Shown here: positions 1 through 5,738 of the stretch, one piece after another
Numbering within the stretch: position 1 is the first letter of the stretch
How the letters are laid out: each line of letters opens with the position of its first letter
Assembly: GCA_003250175.1 (NCBI GenBank)
Contig: QKHD01000312.1
Location: forward strand, 1-6,263
Length of the DNA stretch: 6,263 nt
Direction of reading: 5' to 3'
From: Helicobacteraceae bacterium
GTDB taxonomy: Bacteria; Campylobacterota; Campylobacteria; Campylobacterales; SZUA-545
The notes under the pieces: model-generated
Told to the model about the DNA's origin: nothing
What the model saw: the letters and a program-made list of their open reading frames with translations, nothing else
Databases searched by the model: none
Translations under genes and position numbers: made by a program

Positions 1-591
1 GGGACCTTCGGTGCCTTCGGGGCCTACTCCTTTAACGGCAACAAAATTCTCACCACCAGCGGCGGCGGGATTTTGGTTACCCAAGACCAAAGCGCACTGG
101 AACAAGCCCGTTTTCTCTCCACCCAGGCCAAGGACGATGCCCCCCATTACGAGCACACCACCTACGGCTACAACTACCGCATGAGCAATATCCTTGCCGG
201 CGTCGGTATCGCCCAACTAGAAGTTTTGGATGAACGTATCACGGTAAAACGGAAGATATTCGATTTTTATGTTGATGCCCTCTCCGATATTCCGGAGATT
301 AACTTTATGCCGGAAATTGCCGGAAGCCGCGGCAACCGCTGGCTGACGACACTCACCTTTAAAGATTACGAAACAAGAGAGCGGGTTCGCCAGAATCTGG
401 CGGCGGATAACATCGAATCACGCCCATTATGGAAACCAATGCATCTACAGCCGCTTTTTGAGGGCTATAAAGCCATAACCAACGGGGTAAGCGAAACGCT
501 GTTTGACAAAGGGTTGTGCCTGCCCAGCGGAACAGCCATGCATGACAGTGATCTAAAACGGATTGTTGCGGTTATCAAAAAGAGCGTGTGA
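1..591 (+). CDS. pglE: PglE-like UDP-4-keto-6-deoxy-sugar aminotransferase (DegT/DnrJ/EryC1/StrS family), C-terminal part
   Basis: Partial gene, open at the left edge in frame 1 and ending at TGA 589-591; 196 residues are visible, about half of the usual length near 380. An apparent start at TTG 73 is only an internal codon, because the frame continues upstream with family-typical residues. The segment FNGNKILTTSGGG (residues 11-23) contains the lysine expected to bind PLP (K15, codon 43-45). Further on are HYEHTTYGYNYRMSN, the SRGNRWL block, ESRPLWKPMH and LCLPSGTAM, which I recognise as close to C. jejuni PglE. PglE transfers an amino group from glutamate to UDP-4-keto-6-deoxy-GlcNAc, a cytoplasmic step toward UDP-di-N-acetylbacillosamine for protein N-glycosylation. 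The family assignment is firm; the exact sugar is inferred, and a paralogue making another 4-amino sugar remains possible. It is convergent with petC. Confidence 0.82.
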   Translation, partial: GTFGAFGAYSFNGNKILTTSGGGILVTQDQSALEQARFLSTQAKDDAPHYEHTTYGYNYRMSNILAGVGIAQLEVLDERITVKRKIFDFYVDALSDIPEINFMPEIAGSRGNRWLTTLTFKDYETRERVRQNLAADNIESRPLWKPMHLQPLFEGYKAITNGVSETLFDKGLCLPSGTAMHDSDLKRIVAVIKKSV

Positions 592-592
592 G

Positions 593-620
593 AAAAAGGG
601 AGGCCTTTTAAAAAGCCTCC
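593..620 (-). terminator. Rho-independent terminator of the petABC operon
   Basis: Read on the minus strand just after the petC stop, the arms GGAGGC (620-615) and GCCTCC (604-599) enclose a ten-base A/T-rich loop. One C and a run of five T (597-593) follow. This is the classical layout of an intrinsic terminator for transcripts leaving petC. The loop is itself T/A complementary and can extend the stem with a bulge. On the plus strand the same hairpin is followed by GGAGGG rather than a T run, so it would terminate the aminotransferase message poorly. Confidence 0.75.
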
Positions 621-627
621 GGAGGGT

Positions 628-649
628 TACCCCCGAGGGGGTAGGTTTT
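628..649 (+). terminator. G/C hairpin followed by a short T run, possible terminator for the pglE-like gene
   Basis: TACCCC (628-633) and GGGGTA (638-643) form a six-base-pair stem closed by a CGAG tetraloop. The plus strand then reads GGTTTT (644-649). The T run is short and separated by two G, so termination in the plus direction is plausible but not assured. It would be the second half of a bidirectional terminator region between convergent genes, with the T run lying against the petC stop codon at 648-650. Confidence 0.45.
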
Positions 650-1601
650 AGTGAACTTCTTTAAATACGTTAACTTTAAAGAAGTAAGCGAAGACCGCCA
701 TGATCACCATGAAGATCAGCACGTAAACACCCAGGGTGTTACGCTCGTCTTTTTTGGCATCACCGACTTCTTCAAGATACTGAACGATTTTCTTCTCAGC
801 ATCTTCGGTCAGGCCGACACGTGGCATCGCAGTACCCAGCAGTTGTTTTTGTGGGTCGTTGATGAATTTGTGCAGGTACTCGTCCCCTTTGGATTTGATC
901 ATCTGGGACAGATCCGGTGGGAAAGAGCCAAGGTAGCCGACCAGTTGGTCGCGGGAGCTGTTTTCAGTCAGATCACCATAGTTTACACTGTGGCATCGAC
1001 CGCACGCCTGAGCCGTTGCTTCACGTGGAGTCGTCTCTTTTTTCACTGCTTTCATATAGGCAATGATGTTGGCAATTTCCTGATCGGACAGGTAGTCAAA
1101 ACCAGGCATGCTGATTTTGGTTTTAGCCAGGTAGCCTTCGATGGTTTTTTCAAAAGAGTGCTGCAGCTTGGCAACCTCTTCGTCACTTTTTGCCAGAGCT
1201 TTTGCCTTGGCAAGCTCCTCTTCTTTGTGTTTCTTGAAGATGGAGTCAAACGCTGTGTTGGCAGGGTTTTTGATGAAGTTCGCCAGGAACTTTGTATCAT
1301 ACAGATCGCCTGCTGTGGAAAGATCCGGTGGATAAACGCCGTAAGCAGCAACCAGATCCGCGTGCCCCATTGGAGGCAGGATGTCATCGGAAGAGAGGGA
1401 GTGACATGCCTGGCAGTTCATAGCAAACAGCTCTTTACCGGCCTTGGCATCGCCCACGACATGGAACTCTTCCAGATCGCTAAATGCATAATCCGGAGCT
1501 TCGGTATGGGGGTGCATCACATGGTGTGCATAGGGTTCGATACCCCAGTATGTAACCGCGGTAAACGCGATCAGTACGATTAGAATCTTCAGTTCTCTCA
1601 T
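648..1601 (-). CDS. petC: Di-heme cytochrome c subunit of the cytochrome bc1 complex (cytochrome c1 role)
   Basis: 317 residues; ATG at 1601-1599, TAA at 650-648. It accepts electrons from the Rieske protein and passes them to soluble cytochrome c or directly to a terminal oxidase. The sequence shows an N-terminal membrane segment (about residues 5-20), a His-rich stretch (H26, H27, H30, H32), and two cytochrome c domains with heme sites CQACH (63-67) and CGRCH (200-204). Candidate distal Met ligands are M165 and M259 (AMPRVGL). A C-terminal membrane anchor lies at about 290-308. A Lys/Glu/Ala-rich, probably helical insert (about 123-160) sits in the first domain. Mitochondrial and alphaproteobacterial cytochrome c1 have one heme; the di-heme form is the Campylobacterota type. 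Its start overlaps the petB stop by one base (TAATG), with GGAGGGG inside the end of petB as ribosome site, pointing to translational coupling. Confidence 0.93.
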   Translation of the reverse strand: MRELKILIVLIAFTAVTYWGIEPYAHHVMHPHTEAPDYAFSDLEEFHVVGDAKAGKELFAMNCQACHSLSSDDILPPMGHADLVAAYGVYPPDLSTAGDLYDTKFLANFIKNPANTAFDSIFKKHKEEELAKAKALAKSDEEVAKLQHSFEKTIEGYLAKTKISMPGFDYLSDQEIANIIAYMKAVKKETTPREATAQACGRCHSVNYGDLTENSSRDQLVGYLGSFPPDLSQMIKSKGDEYLHKFINDPQKQLLGTAMPRVGLTEDAEKKIVQYLEEVGDAKKDERNTLGVYVLIFMVIMAVFAYFFKVNVFKEVH

Positions 1602-2827
1602 TATTTAGCCCCTCCGTTTCGTTCTGCTTTGCTGATCATAGGCAGGATAATAAAGAGCGCCAGGAACAGGATTGAGAAGACAAACCCGATATAGGCGTTT
1701 ACACCGGTCGGAGGCAGTTTACCCCAGATAGTCAGACCGATAAGGTCAACGATCAGTACCCAGAACCAGATAAAGAAATACGGACGTTTTGCCGCAGGTT
1801 TAACCGCAGGATCACGATCCAGCCAAGGCATCAGGAAGAAGATAACGTTCGCGATACCGAAAGCGATCAGACCAAGGTCGGCGCTAAAGAAGAAACCGCG
1901 CAGAACTTCGTAGCTCCACAGGAAGTACCACTCAGGGTAGATGTGCGGAGGTGTCTTCATGGAATCAGCCGGGATAAAGTTGATCGGGTCCATTGCAAAA
2001 CCGTAGTGGAAGAACACCAGGTAGAAGAAGAACACCAGGAAAACGCTCAGAACAAAGATATCTTTGGACAAGAAAACAGGCCAGAAAGGAATAACCTTCG
2101 CTTTTTTCTTTTCGCCCGCTTTGTATTTGCGTGCTTCCGCTTCGAAGTCAACTTCTTCACCCTCTTGGTTGTTAACGTGTGGAATACGCAGGGAGTAGAA
2201 GTGCAGACCGATAATTCCCATGATAATCAGTGGGAGGATAAAGACGTGCAGAGCAAAGAAACGGGTCAGGGTTGCGTCGGAAACAACGTAGTCACCGCGG
2301 ATCCAGATAACCAGGTCAGGCCCGATGAAAGGAATCGCACCGAACAGGTTGGTAATAACCTGAGCAGCCCAGTAGCTCATTTGACCCCATGGCAGCATGT
2401 ACCCGCTGAAACCTTCGGCAGAGAAGGTAACAAACAGCAGCATACCGGAGATCCAGATCATCTCGCGTCCGCTTTTGTAAGAACCATAGTAGATACCGGT
2501 CAGCATGTGGATATAGATTACCAGGAAGACAACAGAGGCCGCAACGGCGTGAATGTGTCTAAAGAGCCATCCGTAGGCCACTTCTTGCATGATAGTGTAG
2601 TTCACGCTGTTGAAGGCCAGAGCGGTGTCGGGCTTGTAGTACATCAGCAGGAACATTCCGGAGATAACCAGCAGAGCGAACAGTGTCATCAGAACGACAC
2701 CGAAGGCCCAGAGGAAGTTGATGTTTTTAGGAATCCAGTATTCGGTCATGAGGACTTTTGCCAGCATGGTGGTGCCAAGGCGTTGATCCAGCCACTCCCC
2801 TACGTTTGCGCTTTTTTTAATTTCCAT
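1601..2827 (-). CDS. petB: Cytochrome b subunit of the cytochrome bc1 complex
   Basis: 408 residues; ATG 2827-2825, TAA 1603-1601, with a GGGAGG ribosome site (2841-2836) eight bases upstream of the start. It is the membrane core that oxidises quinol and moves electrons across the membrane through two b hemes. Eight hydrophobic helices fit the sequence (roughly 38-60, 84-110, 123-145, 187-212, 252-275, 315-335, 350-368, 377-396), so the four-helix b6-like part and the C-terminal part are fused in one chain, as in bc1 enzymes. Likely heme ligands are H93 and H107 in helix B and H194 and H209 in helix D. PEWY (298-301) marks the quinol oxidation site, and LPWGQMSYWAA (145-155) is the conserved cd region. 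A charged linker (about 217-245, rich in E and K) joins the two halves. The gene lies between petA and petC. Confidence 0.96.
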   Translation of the reverse strand: MEIKKSANVGEWLDQRLGTTMLAKVLMTEYWIPKNINFLWAFGVVLMTLFALLVISGMFLLMYYKPDTALAFNSVNYTIMQEVAYGWLFRHIHAVAASVVFLVIYIHMLTGIYYGSYKSGREMIWISGMLLFVTFSAEGFSGYMLPWGQMSYWAAQVITNLFGAIPFIGPDLVIWIRGDYVVSDATLTRFFALHVFILPLIIMGIIGLHFYSLRIPHVNNQEGEEVDFEAEARKYKAGEKKKAKVIPFWPVFLSKDIFVLSVFLVFFFYLVFFHYGFAMDPINFIPADSMKTPPHIYPEWYFLWSYEVLRGFFFSADLGLIAFGIANVIFFLMPWLDRDPAVKPAAKRPYFFIWFWVLIVDLIGLTIWGKLPPTGVNAYIGFVFSILFLALFIILPMISKAERNGGAK

Positions 2828-2841
2828 TTTTCAAGCCTCCC

Positions 2842-3357
2842 TTACGCCATTGCCATCAGTTTTTTGTACTCAGGACCTTCTTCGCCCAGTACAATTTTTC
2901 CACCCTCGATTTTAAACTCAGGGATAACCATAGGTTTTGGGGGTGGTCCGAAGGTGTTGACGCCGCTGGAGTCAAACTCGCCGCCGTGGCAGGCGCATTT
3001 GAACATGGATTCGCCCGGTAGATAGGCCGGGATACAACCCAGGTGCGTACAGATACCGATCACAACGGTGTAGCGGTTGCCCTCTACCACGACGTCTCGT
3101 TTTTCGTTGGACGGCATATCACCTGTTTTTTTCAAAATGAATACCGGCTTGCCGCGGTACTCTACGAGGCTCAGCTGACCCTCTTCCATACCGCTGACAT
3201 CAACGATAACTTTACCGGCGGCAACAACGCTGGGAAGTGGATCCCAGGTCTTTTTCATCGCATACGCGGTCAGCCCTGCTCCAGCAGCAGCTGTCACGCC
3301 CAATGCGGCGCCGGCACCTTTGATAAACCCTCTACGGTTACAATCACAACCTGCCAT
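2842..3357 (-). CDS. petA: Rieske [2Fe-2S] iron-sulfur subunit of the cytochrome bc1 complex
   Basis: 171 residues; ATG 3357-3355, TAA 2844-2842, with AGGAGAGG (3369-3362) just upstream as ribosome site. It takes the first electron from quinol bound to PetB and hands it to PetC. The N-terminus has a twin-arginine motif (RRGFIKG, 8-14) followed by a hydrophobic Ala/Gly-rich helix to about residue 34, as expected for a Tat-exported, uncleaved membrane anchor. The cluster boxes are CTHLGC (103-108) and CACHGG (121-126): C103, H105, C121 and H124 bind the cluster, and C108-C123 should form the disulfide. A proline loop (GPPP, 137-140) follows. The positions after the second box are G126 and F128, where ubiquinol-type enzymes carry Ser and Tyr. 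Two extra cysteines (C4, C6) precede the Tat motif. It is the first gene of petABC, 14 bases before petB. Confidence 0.96.
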   Translation of the reverse strand: MAGCDCNRRGFIKGAGAALGVTAAAGAGLTAYAMKKTWDPLPSVVAAGKVIVDVSGMEEGQLSLVEYRGKPVFILKKTGDMPSNEKRDVVVEGNRYTVVIGICTHLGCIPAYLPGESMFKCACHGGEFDSSGVNTFGPPPKPMVIPEFKIEGGKIVLGEEGPEYKKLMAMA

Positions 3358-3396
3358 TTAACCTCTCCTTCAAAGTTTCCGTCCTGCCCATTTTCA

Positions 3397-3412
3397 GACC
3401 AGAAATCTGGCC
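3397..3412 (-). repeat. Inverted repeat in the petA leader
   Basis: On the minus strand the 16 bases GGCCAGATTTCTGGTC form a 6-7 base-pair stem (one G-T pair) with a two- to four-base loop. It starts about 40 bases before the petA start and is not followed by a T run on the minus strand, so it is not a terminator for that direction. It could be an RNA leader hairpin or a protein site. Confidence 0.35.
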
Positions 3413-3418
3413 AAAAAA

Positions 3419-3432
3419 TGAATCAGGATTCA
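3419..3432. repeat. Short perfect inverted repeat, possible operator of petABC
   Basis: TGAATC (3419-3424) and GATTCA (3427-3432) are exact reverse complements separated by AG. The repeat begins about 12 bases downstream of the candidate -10 element, near the expected transcription start, where a repressor could act. It does not match the FNR/CRP pattern (TTGAT-N4-ATCAA or TGTGA-N6-TCACA). No regulator can be named. Confidence 0.3.
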
Positions 3433-3505
3433 GAATTTTTTTGAAGCATAGCAAAAAATCGCTGATATAAAGGTGAGTAATAATTAAGATAAATTGAGTC
3501 TGAAA

Positions 3506-5368
3506 TTATGCCGAATAGCGCTGTTTTATGTAGATATAAATGACATCCAGCGCCGCCGGCGTCACCCCGCTGATTTCGCTGGCCGCAAAGAGGGTCTCCG
3601 GACGGATCTTGCCCAGTTTTTCGATGATCTCCTTGCTAAGACCCGGAAGCCCGGTATAGACAAAATCCTCCGGAATTTTGACAGAGGCGAGTTCGCGCAT
3701 CTTGTTGATCTGCTTTTCCTGTTTTTTGACGTAGTGATGATATTTGGCGGTAATCAGCACCTGCTCCAGCGCCAAGGGGTCCATGGAGGCAAACTCCGGA
3801 ACGAGCTTGAGCAGTTTTTCTTCATCGAAAGTGTGGCGGGCAACAATATTTATAAGGGGCGTTTTCTCCACGATCTTCTCTTCACCCAGCTCCGCCAGAC
3901 GGGCGATGTTCTCCTTGGAGTTGGTCATGAAGTTCTCTTCGAGGTAGCGCACCCCTTCGTCCATCTGGGATTTTTTCTCCGCCAACGACGTCATAAAGGC
4001 GTCACCGACCAATCCCAATTGATGCCCGTAGTGGCTCAGGCGCATATCGGCGTTGTCCTCGCGCAGCAGCAGGCGAAACTCCGCCCGGGAGGTAAACATC
4101 CGGTAGGGCTCTTTCGTGCCCTTGGTAACGAGATCGTCAATCAATACCCCGATATAGGATTCGTCCCGCTGGAGCACAAAGGGCGCTTCGCCCTTGTTTT
4201 TCAGCGCGGCATTGATGCCCGCCACCAACCCCTGGGCCGCCGCCTCTTCGTACCCCGTGGTGCCGTTGACCTGCCCGGCAAAAAAGAGTCCGGAGATTTT
4301 TTTGGTCTCCAGGGAGTGCTTCAGCTCCGTGGGCTGGATGTAGTCGTATTCGATGGCGTAGCCGTAACGGACGATTTTTGCGTTTTCCAGCCCCGGAATG
4401 GAGTGGATCATATCCCGCTGCACATCGACCGGCAAGGAGGTGGAGAGGCCGTTAATGTAGTATTCGTTGGCCTCCGTCGTCTGGGGCTCGACAAAAAGCT
4501 GGTGGCGAGGGCGCTCACGGAACCGGTTGATCTTATCTTCGATGCTGGGGCAATAGCGCGGCCCGACCCCTTCGATCTGGCCCGTAAACATGGGGGCACG
4601 GTGGAAGTTGCTCTCGATAATCCGGTGGGTCTCTTCCGTGGTGTAGGTGATGTGGCAGGGCATCTGCAAGGGCTTGAAGCTGCTGCGGTCGGTACGGAAG
4701 CTAAAAGGGATAGGGGGTTCGTTTTCCTGCTCTTCCATCTTGGAAAAATCGATGCTGCTGCCGTCAATACGGGCGCAGGTGCCTGTTTTCAGCCGTCCGA
4801 TATCGAGCCCCAGGGTCCGGATCTGCTCCGCCAGGTGGGTGGAGGCCATCTCGTTGATACGTCCGGCCTGCAGCTTCACATCGCCGATGTGCACGAGGCC
4901 GTTGAGGAAGGTTCCGGAGGTGATGACGACAGAGGGCGCTTCGTAGCGGTTGCCCAGGCTGGTTTCCACGCCTGTGATGGTGTCGCCCGCAAGCAGCAGC
5001 TTGTAGGCGATCTCCTGGGAAACGGTCAGGTTAGGGGTGTTAAGACAGACATCCCGGGCCGCCATGGCGTAACGGTCCATATCGATCTGGGCGCGGCTGC
5101 CCCGCACGGCGGGGCCTTTGGAGGCGTTGAGGGTGCGGAACTGAATCCCCGCGGTGTCGGTGAGCAGCCCCATCTGGCCGCCCAGGGCGTCCAGTTCTTT
5201 AACCAGGTGGCCCTTGGCCAGACCGCCCACGGCGGGATTGCAGCTGGCCGCCCCAATCTGGGAGACAAGAATCGTAAGCAGCAGGGTCTTTTGACCCATG
5301 CGCGCAGCGGCCAGCGAGGCTTCTATGCCTGCGTGGCCTCCGCCGATTACGATCACGTCATAGTGCAT
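3506..5368 (-). CDS. mnmG: tRNA uridine-34 5-carboxymethylaminomethyl modification protein MnmG (GidA)
   Basis: 620 residues from ATG 5368-5366 to TAA 3508-3506, the usual family length. With MnmE it adds the carboxymethylaminomethyl group to wobble U34 of certain tRNAs in the cytoplasm, using FAD, NADH, glycine and a folate one-carbon unit. Visible features are the FAD-binding GGGHAG (9-14), CNPAVGG with catalytic-type C43, the signature GPRYCPSIEDK with C273, the FAGQVNGTTGYEEAAAQG block (373-390), the second signature around FTSRAEFRLLLREDNAD (435-451), and a helical C-terminal domain that binds MnmE in relatives. The frame stays open upstream to 5500, but that extension would run through the promoter and into the divergent gene and lacks family similarity. 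MHYDVIVIGGG is the family N-terminus, and a G-rich ribosome site (5378-5373) lies just before it. An ATG at 5380 (MGGSMHYDV) is a weaker alternative. Confidence 0.96.
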   Translation of the reverse strand: MHYDVIVIGGGHAGIEASLAAARMGQKTLLLTILVSQIGAASCNPAVGGLAKGHLVKELDALGGQMGLLTDTAGIQFRTLNASKGPAVRGSRAQIDMDRYAMAARDVCLNTPNLTVSQEIAYKLLLAGDTITGVETSLGNRYEAPSVVITSGTFLNGLVHIGDVKLQAGRINEMASTHLAEQIRTLGLDIGRLKTGTCARIDGSSIDFSKMEEQENEPPIPFSFRTDRSSFKPLQMPCHITYTTEETHRIIESNFHRAPMFTGQIEGVGPRYCPSIEDKINRFRERPRHQLFVEPQTTEANEYYINGLSTSLPVDVQRDMIHSIPGLENAKIVRYGYAIEYDYIQPTELKHSLETKKISGLFFAGQVNGTTGYEEAAAQGLVAGINAALKNKGEAPFVLQRDESYIGVLIDDLVTKGTKEPYRMFTSRAEFRLLLREDNADMRLSHYGHQLGLVGDAFMTSLAEKKSQMDEGVRYLEENFMTNSKENIARLAELGEEKIVEKTPLINIVARHTFDEEKLLKLVPEFASMDPLALEQVLITAKYHHYVKKQEKQINKMRELASVKIPEDFVYTGLPGLSKEIIEKLGKIRPETLFAASEISGVTPAALDVIYIYIKQRYSA

Positions 5369-5390
5369 GCTGCCCCCCATTTTTTTCGCA

Positions 5391-5419
5391 AGTATAGCGC
5401 AACTTTTCCATTTTATAAA
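5391..5419 (-). promoter_or_regulatory. Candidate mnmG promoter
   Basis: On the minus strand TATACT (5396-5391) matches five of six bases of a -10 element, and TTTATA (5419-5414) lies 17 bases upstream as a weak -35. Transcription would start near 5384, leaving a leader of roughly 16 bases before the ATG at 5368. This placement supports the 5368 start over the longer open frame. Confidence 0.5.
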
Positions 5420-5431
5420 ATATGCTACAAT
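5404..5431 (+). promoter_or_regulatory. Candidate promoter of the divergent small gene
   Basis: On the plus strand TACAAT (5426-5431) is a good -10 element with an extended TGC in front (5423-5425). TTTTCC (5404-5409) lies 16 bases upstream as a weak, T-rich -35. The start point would be near 5438, giving a leader of about 42 bases to the ATG at 5481. It overlaps the mnmG promoter candidate on the other strand. Confidence 0.5.
5410..5421. repeat. 12-bp perfect AT palindrome between divergent promoters
   Basis: ATTTTATAAAAT equals its own reverse complement. It covers the spacer and -35 zone of both divergent promoter candidates, so a protein bound there would affect both genes. AT-only palindromes also arise by chance in AT-rich promoters, so a binding role is uncertain. 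Confidence 0.4.
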
Positions 5432-5480
5432 AGTTTGATTTTTTCCCGATATAGACCAACCAAGCAAGTACGGAAGCGAC

Positions 5481-5738
5481 ATGGATGAAACTATAGGCAT
5501 CGAACTCGAAGGTGTGCTCAGTGAGCTGCAACGTCTGAATCATATCGTTGCGGAGAAAGAGCGTGCCCTTAACAAAGTCAACAGCATCTACCTCAGACAG
5601 GTGGGAACCGAAAGCTACGAACTGGTCATTAACGACAAAGTCTTCGTGATGGATCAGCGCGACCTCTCCATGCTTTTGGAACAGATGCAAGACGCCGGCG
5701 TCTTTACCAGGCTCTCCGAATTTAAAAAATCTCTGTAA
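5481..5738 (+). CDS. Small hypothetical protein, coiled-coil-like N-terminus
   Basis: 85 residues, ATG 5481-5483 to TAA 5736-5738, with a weak GGAAG ribosome site at 5472-5476. I do not recognise a family. No signal peptide, membrane segment or cysteine is present, so it is probably a soluble cytoplasmic protein. Residues 2-38 are rich in E, L, R and K, with leucine and isoleucine spacing compatible with an amphipathic helix or short coiled coil. Residues 45-57 (SYELVINDKVFVM) look like a beta hairpin. A second helix (about 59-70) and a charged C-terminus follow. A good divergent promoter, an ordinary start and balanced codon use argue that it is real. It shares a control region with mnmG and overlaps the facing gene by 17 bases at its 3' end. 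Possible roles such as an adaptor or a motility- or division-related protein are only guesses. Confidence 0.72.
   Translation: MDETIGIELEGVLSELQRLNHIVAEKERALNKVNSIYLRQVGTESYELVINDKVFVMDQRDLSMLLEQMQDAGVFTRLSEFKKSL

Larger units (their letters stand above)
3358..3505 (-). promoter_or_regulatory. Leader region of petABC with candidate promoter
   Basis: This AT-rich gap of 148 bases lies between the mnmG stop and the petA start, both on the minus strand. On the minus strand a T run leads into TTGCTATGCT (3454-3445), in which TATGCT (3450-3445) could be a -10 element; four of six bases match TATAAT. No convincing -35 is seen, which is common in this phylum, where T-rich stretches take its place. 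No hairpin with a T run follows mnmG, so read-through from mnmG into petABC is also possible. Two inverted repeats lie downstream of the candidate -10 and are listed separately. Confidence 0.35.

Noticed and set aside
73..591. A complete 172-residue gene starting at TTG 73
   Set aside because: The frame is open to the left edge, and the upstream codons encode the family PLP-lysine region, so this is the end of a longer gene.
651..1583. Long plus-strand open frame opposite petC
   Set aside because: The translation is low-complexity F/V/Q/H-rich antisense of petC. The minus strand carries both CXXCH motifs and membrane anchors.
1943..3025. Long plus-strand open frame spanning the petB-petA junction
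   Set aside because: It runs antisense through two well-identified genes and is rich in H, D, Q and N as expected for the complement of membrane-helix codons.
3397..3412. Reading the petA-leader hairpin as a terminator of mnmG
   Set aside because: On the minus strand the T run precedes the hairpin instead of following it, so it lacks the required order for intrinsic termination of mnmG.
3494..5488. A 664-codon open frame on the plus strand opposite mnmG
   Set aside because: It is an exact antisense shadow of the mnmG frame, has no recognisable domain and no sensible start context. The conserved protein is clearly on the minus strand.
5369..5500. Upstream extension of MnmG to an ATG at 5500
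   Set aside because: The extra 44 residues lack family similarity and cover the promoter candidates and the start of the divergent gene. The family N-terminus begins at 5368.
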